64,000 nucleotides of DNA. Origin: Porphyridium purpureum. Lineage: Eukaryota > Rhodophyta > Bangiophyceae > Porphyridiales > Porphyridiaceae. The position numbers were made by a program, and so were the translations under genes. Shown here piece after piece: positions 47,064 through 55,810 of the stretch; within the stretch, counting starts at the first letter, position 1; each line of letters starts with the position of its first letter. The notes below the pieces were generated by a model. The model was not told the origin of the DNA. It did not search any database and worked only from the letters and a program-made list of their open reading frames with translations. The stretch is taken from contig VRMN01000003.1 of NCBI GenBank assembly GCA_008690995.1, positions 1,302,001 through 1,366,000 on the forward strand, given 5' to 3'.

Positions 47064-48818
47064 ATGTTTGCCTCGCAACCTGCCTCTGCGACCGGAGCGG
47101 CGCGGACAAAGATAAACACGAGCCGGCTACATAAAAGGAGACGCGGCGGTGCGAACAAGAGCAAGAAGAAAGACAATTTCCAGGAAGTGGTTCGCGATGC
47201 CGCAGTCAAGCATCAAAGCGAGTCCGAGAGCCATGAAAATAGAGGCGAGAAAGGTAGACGCCTCAATCAGGGCGAATATCTAGATGGTCTACAAGTCTGG
47301 CAGGAGCCCGAACTCGAGCCTCACGCGTACGGGGACGAAGCGTTGTCCTTTCCTGAATTTGACGAGGTGCGAGATGTGGTGCGCAAGTTTGCGCAGCGAG
47401 TGGATACCGAATTGGAGGCCCATGACGACGATGTCGACCTGTCGGCGCAAGAAATTGACGACCAAGGAAGTGGAAAGGACGAGGGCCATGCTGAATCCGG
47501 AACGGATGATGAATATGATGAGCAGACGCCCGTCTTTCTCAATCAGGTCGATCCACCAAAACGCGCCAAGCTGGACGTGTCGCTGTCGCGCCGCGCGTTG
47601 CGGCAGCAGAGAGAGCGAGATTCCGAAAACAACCGTAAAAGTCGCCTGACCGTGTCGGAGCTCAAGCAAATGGTTAAATTCCCGGAATTGGTGGAGCCAT
47701 GGGATGCCACAGCACAGGATCCATTGATGCTGCTCCAGCTAAAAGCGGTTCCTTACTCAGTACCTGTTCCAGAGCACTGGAAGTCAAAGAAAAAGTATTT
47801 GCACGGCAAACGCGGAATCGAGAAAAAGCCGTACGAGCTGCCGTCGTACTTGCTTGATACTGGCCTGGGCGAGGTACGCGATGCAGCGAGCAAGCTTCAG
47901 GACTCCAAGAGTCTGAAGCAGAAACAGCGCGAAAAGGTTCGCCCAAAGCATCAGGTGGCGGGCTTTGTGGATCCAGAGTTATTGCGCAATGCATTTTTCA
48001 ACTTTCAGCGGGAGTCCAAACCTACGCTCAGCGTGCATGGTGATATCTACTATGAGCTCCGCGAAATGGACGTACACATGGACGCGGTGCGAGACTTTCG
48101 CCCAGGCGAGATCTCCCAGGACTTGCGTGAGGCGCTAGGGATGGGCCAAAACCCGCTGGAGCCGACGCCGTGGTTGTTTGCCATGCAGAGGCATGGTCCT
48201 CCACCAGCGTATCCGCGGCTGAAAATACCTGGCGTGAATGCTCCCGTGCCTGCTGGTGCTATGCTCGGATTCCACAACGGTGGCTGGGGCCAGCCACCGC
48301 CGGCCTTCATGATGCCGCAGATAGGACACGAAGGGAATAGGATGTTCAATCCACTCTTGCCGCCTCCTGCCGTATTGGAGCGTCTGCAGATGTCCCCAGA
48401 GCGGCAGGCATCACTCTGGGGGAGGGCAGCCCGAGATTTAAAGCTTGCGGACGAAAGGCGTCAGCTCTCAGATGCAGATCAAGGTACTCAAGGGCGTTCA
48501 AATGAGAATTCTGTTGTTCTGGTCTTTGATAAGGAAGGGACTGTTACTGCCGGAGTTCCCACAGTGGATACTACAGTCGGCACAAAACTAGTCAATCCCG
48601 AGGATTCCCGTGGGCAGTTGCAGAACAAGGACGAGCCGGTCCCTCCAGCTTTGTACCGTATTTTGCAAGAGAGGCGCACTTCCGTTGGATCAGAGCAGCT
48701 CCTGGGAAGCTCGCACGTTTATCAAATCACTCCGCCTGCAGATCATGATTCAGTGGACCGCACTGGATCAGGAAAGACTTCCCGTACGTTGCCGGAGCAA
48801 GCGCGCCAAACTCGGTGA
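47064..48818 (+). CDS. SF3B2: Splicing factor 3B subunit 2 (SAP145/Cus1)
   Basis: A component of the SF3b complex of U2 snRNP, which helps bind the branch site. The 584-residue protein is shorter than human SF3B2 (about 895) but close to yeast Cus1 (436) in layout. The N-terminus is basic (RLHKRRRGGANKSKKK). The DUF382 core starts near residue 190: RKSRLTVSELKQMVKFPELV, WDATAQDPLMLLQLKA, VPVPEHWKSKKKYLHGKRGI. The PSP proline-rich domain follows (about 360-440: ALGMGQNPLEPTPWLFAMQR, PPPAYPRLKIPGVNAPVPAG). The C-terminal 150 residues are polar. Together with the two introns at 25.6-26.3 kb this shows that splicing is retained in an intron-poor genome. The start at 47064 is the first ATG and lies 30 bp from the divergent orphan. 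Confidence 0.95.
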   Translation: MFASQPASATGAARTKINTSRLHKRRRGGANKSKKKDNFQEVVRDAAVKHQSESESHENRGEKGRRLNQGEYLDGLQVWQEPELEPHAYGDEALSFPEFDEVRDVVRKFAQRVDTELEAHDDDVDLSAQEIDDQGSGKDEGHAESGTDDEYDEQTPVFLNQVDPPKRAKLDVSLSRRALRQQRERDSENNRKSRLTVSELKQMVKFPELVEPWDATAQDPLMLLQLKAVPYSVPVPEHWKSKKKYLHGKRGIEKKPYELPSYLLDTGLGEVRDAASKLQDSKSLKQKQREKVRPKHQVAGFVDPELLRNAFFNFQRESKPTLSVHGDIYYELREMDVHMDAVRDFRPGEISQDLREALGMGQNPLEPTPWLFAMQRHGPPPAYPRLKIPGVNAPVPAGAMLGFHNGGWGQPPPAFMMPQIGHEGNRMFNPLLPPPAVLERLQMSPERQASLWGRAARDLKLADERRQLSDADQGTQGRSNENSVVLVFDKEGTVTAGVPTVDTTVGTKLVNPEDSRGQLQNKDEPVPPALYRILQERRTSVGSEQLLGSSHVYQITPPADHDSVDRTGSGKTSRTLPEQARQTR

Positions 48819-48971
48819 AACACAGAAACGAATATTTGTTTCGATCAAAAACGCCAAACGCGGGGGCACTTGTACCAAGCGGCTGTAGGACAGCACAGCA
48901 CGGCGCGGCATTCACTCCTAGAGAGCCATACGGGGACGCTCGATGCAATTCCCGTGCGTGTGGGGCGAGGG

Positions 48972-49268
48972 CTATCCGGACTTGAAGAGCAGCACGGCCA
49001 TATGATTCATGTAAAAGTAAATAAAATTGCCTGTCTCGTGAGTGCAGAAGCTGCCGAAACTCTTGCCGACGACGCAGTGCCAGTTTGCGCCGTGCAGCTC
49101 GTCGAACTTTTGCTTGATGTACTGCGCGACCTCCTTCTCCACCTTCTTCTGCACAAACGCCTCTCGCGCGACGCTCACAGCCTGGTCGCGCAGCGCGTCG
49201 TCCATGTCGACGGCCTTGATCTGCACATCCTGCGCCACGCCTTTTCCTTCTTCCATCCCCCCACCCAT
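48972..49268 (-). CDS. Dynein light chain LC8 family (DYNLL)
   Basis: The 98-residue protein matches LC8 almost along its whole length: DVQIKAVDMDDALRDQAVSV, EVAQYIKQKFDELHGANWHC, VVGKSFGSFCTHETGNFIYF and AVLLFKSG at the end. LC8 is a homodimeric hub that binds short linear motifs in many partners besides dynein. In human LC8 the interface and the groove strand are the segment that here reads NWHCVVGKSFGSFCTHE. A short N-terminal Gly/Glu extension (MGGGMEEGKG) precedes the conserved part; ATG 49268 or 49256 could be the start. Red algae are known to lack cytoplasmic dynein heavy chains and flagella. If the host is a red alga, a dynein-free role is likely. Confidence 0.93.
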   Translation of the reverse strand: MGGGMEEGKGVAQDVQIKAVDMDDALRDQAVSVAREAFVQKKVEKEVAQYIKQKFDELHGANWHCVVGKSFGSFCTHETGNFIYFYMNHMAVLLFKSG

Positions 49269-49474
49269 CGCGTCTTCCCCCTGTTTCTTTTGCTCCTCGA
49301 TCACTCTCGCCAAGCTTCTCCAACTGCGCTCTTCCCCTGGCCAACCACCACTCCCACGAATCGCATCACTAGTTCGCTTGTACAATATAGTAAATTGCCG
49401 TGTTTTGTTATGAAGAATGTGATCCGCTGCGAGGAACACTCGGGGAGAGAAGACGGAGAGCGAGGGAGAGAGCG
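49269..49474. promoter_or_regulatory. Divergent promoter region LC8/CCT-alpha
   Basis: 206 bp between the start codons. TTGTACAATATAGTAAAT at 49379-49396 lies about 80-95 bp upstream of the CCT gene and contains a TATA-like box. Confidence 0.45.
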
Positions 49475-51190
49475 ATGGCCAGTCGCCAGAACGTGGTGAC
49501 ACGGAATGCAGATGAGCACGTCGTGCGGACTGGAAATGTGCATGCATGCGCCGCGGTGGCCAATCTGATTCGCACGAGTTTCGGGCCGTATGGCCTGGAT
49601 AAAATGTTGTGCTGGGAAGGCAAGGAGCGCGTGGTCGTGAGCAGTGATTGCGCCGCTATTCTGGAGTGCTTGGATGTGCAGCACCCCGCCGCAAGGGTGC
49701 TCGTGCAGATGGCCCTGGCTCAGAAGCAGGAGCTAGGCGATGGGACTGCCACGGTGGTGATCCTGGCCGCGGAGTTGCTGCGCCGCGGACACGCGTTGAT
49801 CGTCGCCATCGGTGTGCATCCAGCTCTCGTGATCAATGGTTTCCGTCGGGCAATGCGTGAGGCTGTGAAGTTTCTGAAGCTCTCACTGGCAGTCACTTCT
49901 TCGCCAGACAACGCCAAGGTTCAGGAGATTGTGCTCAGCGCCGCAGCCACAGCGCTGTCCAGCAAAATTCTCGGCTCCGCTTCATCCCCTTCTTCAGGTG
50001 ACCGTCAATTTTTTGCGAAAATGGCTGTGGATGCTGTGCTGACCACTCGTGTCATCAAGCCTGATGATGAGCACGACGTGCCACTGGGGCATCGCTTCAA
50101 TCAGAAACACATTCACATCCTGAAACTGCCCGGCAAATCAATACGGGAGTCAGCACTCGTGCATGGCTACGTTCTAAATTATCCGCGCGCATCACCGAGT
50201 ATGCTGCTTCGCGCTGCTCCGGCAAAGATCGCCTTTTTGGACATCTCACTACAGCAGCGCGGTCTGCAGAATGGGGCTCGGTTCGAGTGCACCGACCCCG
50301 GCAAGCTCGGTGACGTCGCTGCGAGCGAGATTCGGATCCTTCTAAACAAGGCAGCTTCCATCATTAAGTCTGGCGCAAATGTCGTTTTGGTGACGGGCGG
50401 CATTCATGAAGCAGTGTTGAGCCAGCTAATCAAAGCTCGTGTCATGGCGTGCCGGCGCGTCGCGATCCGAGACTTGAAGCGCGCAGCGCGCGCCTGCGGG
50501 GGAGCTGTACAGTACAGCCTAGCAGACTCGGTGGGGGACGAGAATTTTGATTCGGCAGGTCTCGGTTTTGCGGAGGAAGTGGCAGTGGAAAGAATACAAG
50601 ACGCGGAGGTACTTATGGTCAAGGGCGGGCGCGTGGGAAGCTCCAGAACCGTCCTGCTGCGCGGACCGAACGCTGCGGTGCTCGATGAGATGGCGCGCGG
50701 ATTTGAAGACGCCACGAATGTGGTCCGCAACGTTCTGCAGACCGGATCATACGTTCCCGGAGCGGGAGCCACAGAAATGGCCATGTCCGTGTATTTGGAA
50801 AAGCTAGCCAGTGTCATGTTGTCGAGGGAGCAGCTTGCTGTCAACGAATTCGCCATGGCGCTCACCAAAGTGCCGAAGCAGCTCGCGGAGAATTCTGGAC
50901 TCGATGCGGCGGACCTCGTTGCGAAACTGCGCTCGTTGCATTTCGCCGCCCAGACTCACTCGAAATACGATCACTGCAAACACTTTGGTCTCAGTTTGGA
51001 ACGCGGCAAGGTTGCGGACAGCATACAACGCGGGATTCTGGAACCCACGGCCTGCAAAGTGCGCGCCATGCAGTACGCAACTGAAGCGGCAGTGACGATT
51101 TTGCGCGTCGACACGATCTGGAGAATACCCCGCAGCAATGTTGAGCAAAGATCAAGAGAGGACCATGATAATGACGAAGGCACAGGTTGA
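49475..51190 (+). CDS. CCT1: T-complex chaperonin subunit alpha (CCT1/TCP-1), divergent
   Basis: A subunit of the cytosolic CCT/TRiC ring that folds actin, tubulin and other proteins with ATP. The best match by pattern is CCT-alpha: RTGNVHACAAVANLIRTSFG, YGLDKMLCWEGKERVV, the HPALVING and FFAKMAVDAVL blocks, AKIAFLDISLQQRGLQNG, REQLAVNEFAMALTKVPKQL, and the end ATEAAVTILRVD. Domain order is equatorial, intermediate, apical, intermediate, equatorial, within 571 residues (usual 550-560). The ATP-site blocks are altered: D58-C-A-A-I-L for the usual DGATIL, GDGTATV (Asp89 kept), and VPGAGATE (427-434) for VPGGGAxE. They keep the key aspartates. The start is ATG 49475 (MASRQNVVTRNAD), because the upstream frame does not resemble the family. 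Confidence 0.92.
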   Translation: MASRQNVVTRNADEHVVRTGNVHACAAVANLIRTSFGPYGLDKMLCWEGKERVVVSSDCAAILECLDVQHPAARVLVQMALAQKQELGDGTATVVILAAELLRRGHALIVAIGVHPALVINGFRRAMREAVKFLKLSLAVTSSPDNAKVQEIVLSAAATALSSKILGSASSPSSGDRQFFAKMAVDAVLTTRVIKPDDEHDVPLGHRFNQKHIHILKLPGKSIRESALVHGYVLNYPRASPSMLLRAAPAKIAFLDISLQQRGLQNGARFECTDPGKLGDVAASEIRILLNKAASIIKSGANVVLVTGGIHEAVLSQLIKARVMACRRVAIRDLKRAARACGGAVQYSLADSVGDENFDSAGLGFAEEVAVERIQDAEVLMVKGGRVGSSRTVLLRGPNAAVLDEMARGFEDATNVVRNVLQTGSYVPGAGATEMAMSVYLEKLASVMLSREQLAVNEFAMALTKVPKQLAENSGLDAADLVAKLRSLHFAAQTHSKYDHCKHFGLSLERGKVADSIQRGILEPTACKVRAMQYATEAAVTILRVDTIWRIPRSNVEQRSREDHDNDEGTG

Positions 51191-51530
51191 TGTCTGACTT
51201 GTGTCCGTTCTGTAGGGTCAGTCACCACCACTTTGGGTGATGTAAAAAGAATGCGGATAATGTGTGTGCAGCATATCGGTTCGTTGCCATGAAGAAGCGG
51301 AAACCGAGTGTCGGGGTACCCGCGGTAAAAAGAGCTCTTGGATGGGCATATAAGAAGGACATGTCGCATGGGTAGACCACGCCGGAGGCAGTAAGATCCT
51401 TCGAAGTCTGCCATTGCCCGGAGGGAGTGTTTCAACACTGGTCGAGTAGGTCGAACACGAAGCAGAAAACAGGAGACTTTGGCTCGGACTCGCGTTCGGC
51501 TTTGAAAGACGTCGAGTACTTGGCCCCAAG
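51191..51530. promoter_or_regulatory. Intergenic/promoter region of the trefoil gene
   Basis: 340 bases. A TATA-like CATATAAG near 51345-51352 lies about 180 bp upstream of the trefoil start codon. No gene is seen. Confidence 0.35.
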
Positions 51531-52556
51531 ATGTCACTCTTCCGATCTGTATTGGTTTCTGGGGTGCTTGCGGTATGGCTAGTGCTTGCCGTGTCCGTTC
51601 AGGGACAGGAGAATGAGGCGGGTGAGACATTTACTCCATTCGATGGCCTTCCGGAAGGGTTTGACGATGAGCTGGAACTACCACCTGCATTCCCGGGCGC
51701 GGAGCCGGGCCCTACCGAGAATTTCCCGGATTTCACTGAATTTCCTGAGGCGAGGCCAGAGTCTGAATCATTTTTTCCTGACGTACTGCCTGAGAGCACG
51801 GAAAGCCCCGATTTGGCACCGTTCGTGGATGAGGCAGGTTTTACAGCGGGTGGCAACGAGGACCCGCGACCGGATTTTCCACTCGAAAACAATGAGGTTG
51901 ATTTCGATGAACTACCGGCGGATGTTTTGCCGCCGGATGCTCCTGCGAGGGGAGCACCTACCACTCTTGGTGACGAGAAGCCAGACGAGCTATTTGATGA
52001 CGAGCTCGGTGATGGAATGGAGTTTGCGCCGCCTAAGTATGGCCCTTATCATGATGGATATTTGCCCTTGGCGGACAAGTATCGTCATGATTTGCATGTG
52101 CTCTACTCTTTCGAGGACTGGGATACGATCATGTCGTGCGATGTGGACAGCAAGACTGCTGAAAGCTGCGGGTGGGATGGTATCACCGAAAAGGACTGCT
52201 TCGCACGCGGTTGCTGCTTTAACAGCAAGGCTTCGGCGGGCAAAGATGACCCACCGTCAAGTATCTGCCACTTCCCTAAGTACACGAAGGGCACGCCTCA
52301 GGAGTGCAAGGTGGATGCCGGTCGTCGATGGGACTGCTACGCGTCCACGGTTGAGTCTTGCTTGGAGAAGGGCTGCTGCTGGGACGCAAGCATGGGAGAA
52401 AAGGCCGCCAAGGGCAGCAAGCGCTCCCCAAAATGCTATCGTGATGCATACTACACTGAAAGCTGCATGGCCGTAGGCCACGGATACGTCCTGAAAGGCG
52501 ACAACTACAAGGTGAAACTTGTTTCGGAGACTTCGCTTTGCAAGGACAAGTGGTGA
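51531..52556 (+). CDS. Secreted protein with two P-type trefoil domains
   Basis: The 341-residue protein has a signal peptide (FRSVLVSGVLAVWLVLAVSV, about 4-24), then an acidic, Pro-rich, low-complexity stretch of 150 residues (PFDGLPEGFDDELELPPAFP and similar). Two cysteine-rich modules follow. The first (Cys203 to about 248) reads ESCGWDGITEKDCFARGCCF ... SICHF, the trefoil pattern with the C-x9-10-C-x4-CC spacing. The second (about 261-312) reads RRWDCYASTVESCLEKGCCW ... PKCYR. Trefoil domains bind carbohydrate or mucin in animals and also occur at the N-terminus of some glycoside hydrolases. No catalytic domain is present here. A role in the polysaccharide cell envelope is inference. The C-terminus has two more cysteines. 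Confidence 0.85.
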   Translation: MSLFRSVLVSGVLAVWLVLAVSVQGQENEAGETFTPFDGLPEGFDDELELPPAFPGAEPGPTENFPDFTEFPEARPESESFFPDVLPESTESPDLAPFVDEAGFTAGGNEDPRPDFPLENNEVDFDELPADVLPPDAPARGAPTTLGDEKPDELFDDELGDGMEFAPPKYGPYHDGYLPLADKYRHDLHVLYSFEDWDTIMSCDVDSKTAESCGWDGITEKDCFARGCCFNSKASAGKDDPPSSICHFPKYTKGTPQECKVDAGRRWDCYASTVESCLEKGCCWDASMGEKAAKGSKRSPKCYRDAYYTESCMAVGHGYVLKGDNYKVKLVSETSLCKDKW

Positions 52557-52725
52557 AAAGTGGCATGAAAGTTTAACGCGTACCATTGTGTGTTGCTTTC
52601 ATGCTTTGGAAAAACGTGAGGGCCCCGAAAGCCGGTTTCGCGCGTGTCCTGTTGTTCGTTTTGATGTACAACGCCCTCGAACTGTATATGTTTTCCACGT
52701 AAAAGGTTATCAGAGATCTCGTGAC

Positions 52726-53850
52726 CTACTCGCGTGCTCGTTGGTTTTCGGCGAGCATCCGCTCCATCTCTCGGCGCGTCTTGTCACGCAATTCGATTTT
52801 GGACACGACAGTGTTGAGAAGTACCTCACAAAGCGCGGCCACATTTGAACCAAGCATGATGTCGTGCGCCGCGTTCGAAAGGATAGCAGGGGCGCGACAT
52901 CCATGGAAGTCTGCGAAAGCCGCACCATCATATGCACTGCAAAATACGTCTTGCTCCGGACGCAAGGCGACTATCTCTGGAATAATGGGCGTACCCGATT
53001 CGTAACCTAAACCCGCGCTCAACAGCTTGATTACAACTTGCCAGGGCTCGGTGATGTTGCGCACTTCGTGCTCCCAGATTTGTGAGACAATGTCGTCGTT
53101 GTATGCTTCTTCATCTTTTGGGCAGCGCAAGGCCAACGCCCGGTAGACTTCCGGGGAGTATAAAGGACTTGAGGCCCGAAACGTGCTCCACAACGCAGAA
53201 AGGGCGGAGATTATGCTGCATTGTGAGTTTCGCATCAGTGCGATCGCTTTGCTATACGCCCATGACCAAGACGGGAGTACGGGGCTCAAGACCACAATCA
53301 TCGGGAACGATATTTCGTTCTGCGCAAAGTAGACGTACTTGAGAAGCAAACTGGCTCCGAGTCCGTGTCCAACAAGGACGGGCTCATGAAGACGCTGACT
53401 GAAGATCATGAACCGCACGCAGGTGTCGATGTCCATTGTGCAGTCGTCCACAGTTCTTCGTGCTGGATTGAGTCCAGATCGCTGGAGACTTTGTCGGCTC
53501 TTAGAAAAAGACATGGCAAAGCAGCGCACGCCACGCGACGCAAAGAACAGCATTACCGTCACCCAGCACGACGCTTGATGGAATAAGTCAGCAATGAAGA
53601 ACAGCGGGCGCATCTCGCAGTTGATGATGGATACCGGCATCTCGTTACTGCTCTTCCGTTGCTGCTGCTCCTCCTCCTCCTCCTCCTCTGGCGCACCAGA
53701 GCCTTGCACCTGTGTCTGACTCCCATCTCCTTTCAAATCATCGGGCCGACATTCGAGCAACACAACTCCGTCCACATCATGAACGGAAATTCCTTTCGGA
53801 AACTCAGGTCCGGCGCGCGCCTTTCCGCCGCGAGCTTGAGACTGATTCAT
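52726..53850 (-). CDS. Alpha/beta-hydrolase-fold protein lacking the nucleophile serine
   Basis: The 374-residue protein from ATG 53850 has the alpha/beta hydrolase landmarks: a strand-helix start (RPLFFIADLFHQASCWVTVM), the nucleophile elbow EPVLVGHGLGASLLLKYVYF (about 156-175), an acid region (LRPEQDVFCSAYDG) and the histidine region ILSNAAHDIMLGS (His about 333). The elbow reads G-H-G-L-G, so residue 163 is Gly where Ser, Asp or Cys is needed. The fold is kept, but hydrolase chemistry of the usual type is unlikely. A 7-Glu run (EEEEEEE, about 55-61) precedes the domain. No signal peptide is seen. The gene is divergent from the racemase-family gene with 94 bp between starts. Confidence 0.8.
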   Translation of the reverse strand: MNQSQARGGKARAGPEFPKGISVHDVDGVVLLECRPDDLKGDGSQTQVQGSGAPEEEEEEEQQQRKSSNEMPVSIINCEMRPLFFIADLFHQASCWVTVMLFFASRGVRCFAMSFSKSRQSLQRSGLNPARRTVDDCTMDIDTCVRFMIFSQRLHEPVLVGHGLGASLLLKYVYFAQNEISFPMIVVLSPVLPSWSWAYSKAIALMRNSQCSIISALSALWSTFRASSPLYSPEVYRALALRCPKDEEAYNDDIVSQIWEHEVRNITEPWQVVIKLLSAGLGYESGTPIIPEIVALRPEQDVFCSAYDGAAFADFHGCRAPAILSNAAHDIMLGSNVAALCEVLLNTVVSKIELRDKTRREMERMLAENQRARE

Positions 53851-53944
53851 CGACCTGGAGCTCCCGTAGCGGTACGCAAAACCAGGATTTACCTCGACCG
53901 CCAGCACGATCGTCTCCCACTACCCTTCCGCGTGATCGTTTCGG

Positions 53945-54676
53945 ATGCGTGCGCGAGTGGCATGTATCCATGCGATGAGGACGTCGCTCGATGCGACGGC
54001 GAGGGCATTCGCACGCGGGTACCCAGAGGCCGAGGTGGTGAACATTCTGGATGACAGTCTGAGCGTGGATGTGGAGATGGCCGGCAACCAAGATGAGCGA
54101 ATGCTCGAGCGGTTTTCCGGCCTTGGCGAGTATGCTCGCCGCCACGCGCGCGCCGACGCGATTTTGTTTACGTGCAGCGCCTTTGGCACAGCTATCGAGC
54201 GAGTTCAGAGAGAGAATCAAGATATGCCGGTCCTTAAGCCAAATGCAGCGATGCAGCTTGACATAGTAAGTCGTGGTGGGACAGTTGGCTTGCTTTCCAT
54301 CTTCGGACCCACGCTTGCATCAATTGAGAATGAATTGAGCGAATTGAGCCGCCATGTAAAGCCCAGCCCGGGGCTCAAGCCACTGGTAGTGATTCCGCGT
54401 TTTATTGGTGGCGCACTTGACGCTCTTCGCGCTGGCGATGAGGCAAAGTGTGCCGCGCTCATCGCAAATGACGCCATCAATCTCCTTGAGAGCAAGCCCG
54501 AAGTTTCTACACTTGCCCTCGCCATGTTCTCCATGGCATTTGCTAAAAGCCACGTTGAGTCGAAGCTTGCTCAACACATGGCATCCTTCTCAGCTCGGTC
54601 ATGCATTCCTGTGCTCACATCGCCTGATTCGGCGGTAAAAGATGTGCGCATGCAACTCTCCAATGCGGCGCCCTGA
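53945..54676 (+). CDS. Asp/Glu/hydantoin racemase-family protein
   Basis: The 243-residue protein has the two-lobe fold of the Asp/Glu racemase superfamily: RVACIHAMRTSLDATARAF, the first catalytic cysteine Cys77 in ILFTCSAFGTAIERV, a lobe change at MQLDIVSRGGTVGLLSIFGP, and the second-lobe motif LALAMFSMAFAKSH, where true racemases have a second cysteine. Only one cysteine is therefore in place, as in arylmalonate decarboxylase-like members and many unstudied family proteins; racemisation by the two-cysteine route is not expected. The substrate is unknown. No targeting signal is seen, so it is likely cytosolic. The end PVLTSPDSAVKDV fits the family. Divergent from the serine-less hydrolase. 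Confidence 0.85.
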   Translation: MRARVACIHAMRTSLDATARAFARGYPEAEVVNILDDSLSVDVEMAGNQDERMLERFSGLGEYARRHARADAILFTCSAFGTAIERVQRENQDMPVLKPNAAMQLDIVSRGGTVGLLSIFGPTLASIENELSELSRHVKPSPGLKPLVVIPRFIGGALDALRAGDEAKCAALIANDAINLLESKPEVSTLALAMFSMAFAKSHVESKLAQHMASFSARSCIPVLTSPDSAVKDVRMQLSNAAP

Positions 54677-54754
54677 CAGGTGCGACTTTGACCATAAAAA
54701 TGGCGCACCAGAATGCGTGATGCTGTGCACCTGGAGGTCCAATTTCAGTACACG

Positions 54755-55618
54755 TCACAAGTCCTCTACAGTGTGCATAAAGCGTACAGCAAAGTTCTGA
54801 TATTGCTCAAGGATCACGAAGCCTACCAAAATGTATCTTTGCCCACTGGTGATAGGATGGCCGGCGTGAAGCATCCCCGACGCATGTGCAAGCATATGAC
54901 CTTGATTGGTCGAAATAGTTTCATTGAGACCGGCAAACCACGTTCCGCCCCCTTCAAAGTCGGAGCGCGGGTTGAGCGCAATGTTAAAACTGAGCACGGA
55001 ACCGTCGCGATGCTCAGCGAGGCTCACTTGGCCACCAGGTTCGACAGCGTCGTATTTGACGACAAAGCCATCCACCACGCGCAAGCACCTCACGTCCGGT
55101 AATGCGTCGAAAAACATGGCACCGAGCGTCGGATATATGGTTGAGACAAGCTTTCGGTTGAACAGGCGCAAGGTCTCCGGCAGCTGGACTAGCGGCAAGT
55201 CTGTCGTAGCGTAACTTCCATGTCGCTTCTTTGACCAGCCGATCTCGGACGCGACCCGCTCCGCCTCGCGTACAATGTCGTTGCATTCGTCGCGGCTGAA
55301 CACCTCGCTGTCCTGCGTCTGGTGCAAACAGAAAAAGGGCATGTCGCGGGGCCCCGCTACAGGCGCCTTGACGCGACTCCAGAACGGCAGTGCAGCCGGC
55401 GCTGCCGCGTGCCCAAGTCGCAGCTCTTCCGCGGTCCCTAGACCCGTACCGACGTAATTCTCAAAATGCTTCATGGTCTCGACGTATCCCGGAATCTGGC
55501 GCTCTGACACCATGCGACATGTGGCCGCTCTGCCGACAATTCGTTTTCGCTGCGCCGGCGAAGCCATCAGAAAAGCTGCAGGCCGCCATGATGACACTGT
55601 GCGAGTCTCGTCAATCAT
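54755..55618 (-). CDS. 2-oxoglutarate/Fe(II) oxygenase (prolyl-4-hydroxylase-like)
   Basis: From ATG 55618 the frame gives 287 residues. The core shows the metal triad pattern: His203 and Asp205 in VSLAEHRDGSVLSFNIALN, the distal histidine in ASGMLHAGHPITSGQRYILV, and the arginine in GQRYI that would bind 2-oxoglutarate. FFCLHQTQDSEVFSRDECND, EAERVASEIGW and VVDGFVVKYDAVEPGGQ fit the P4Hc/2OG-FeII_Oxy family. Family members hydroxylate proline or other side chains or small molecules; the substrate is unknown. A second ATG at 55567 (MASPAQRKR) is also plausible. No clear signal peptide, so it is cytosolic or nuclear unless the first residues are a transit peptide. It is tail-to-tail with the racemase gene, 78 bp between stops. 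Confidence 0.88.
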   Translation of the reverse strand: MIDETRTVSSWRPAAFLMASPAQRKRIVGRAATCRMVSERQIPGYVETMKHFENYVGTGLGTAEELRLGHAAAPAALPFWSRVKAPVAGPRDMPFFCLHQTQDSEVFSRDECNDIVREAERVASEIGWSKKRHGSYATTDLPLVQLPETLRLFNRKLVSTIYPTLGAMFFDALPDVRCLRVVDGFVVKYDAVEPGGQVSLAEHRDGSVLSFNIALNPRSDFEGGGTWFAGLNETISTNQGHMLAHASGMLHAGHPITSGQRYILVGFVILEQYQNFAVRFMHTVEDL

Positions 55619-55810
55619 CCTTGCCTGAAGCGACGGCGCAGAGCGAACCACTTACTTCACTTGCGCCGCGCTTGCAATCTCATTTGCGCATCCGCCTTGC
55701 AAGACAAACCGGCGCATCGGTTAAACCGAAAGGGGCAGCGCGGTTCAGGAGTTTGTTGAACTGCGCATAGGAGGCAAGCAAGGAGAAACAAGAATCAAGG
55801 AGCGGCAGGT

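Noticed and set aside
48727-49344. 205-codon frame on the - strand overlapping LC8
   Set aside because: Same DNA in another frame; the LC8 frame has a clear family match.
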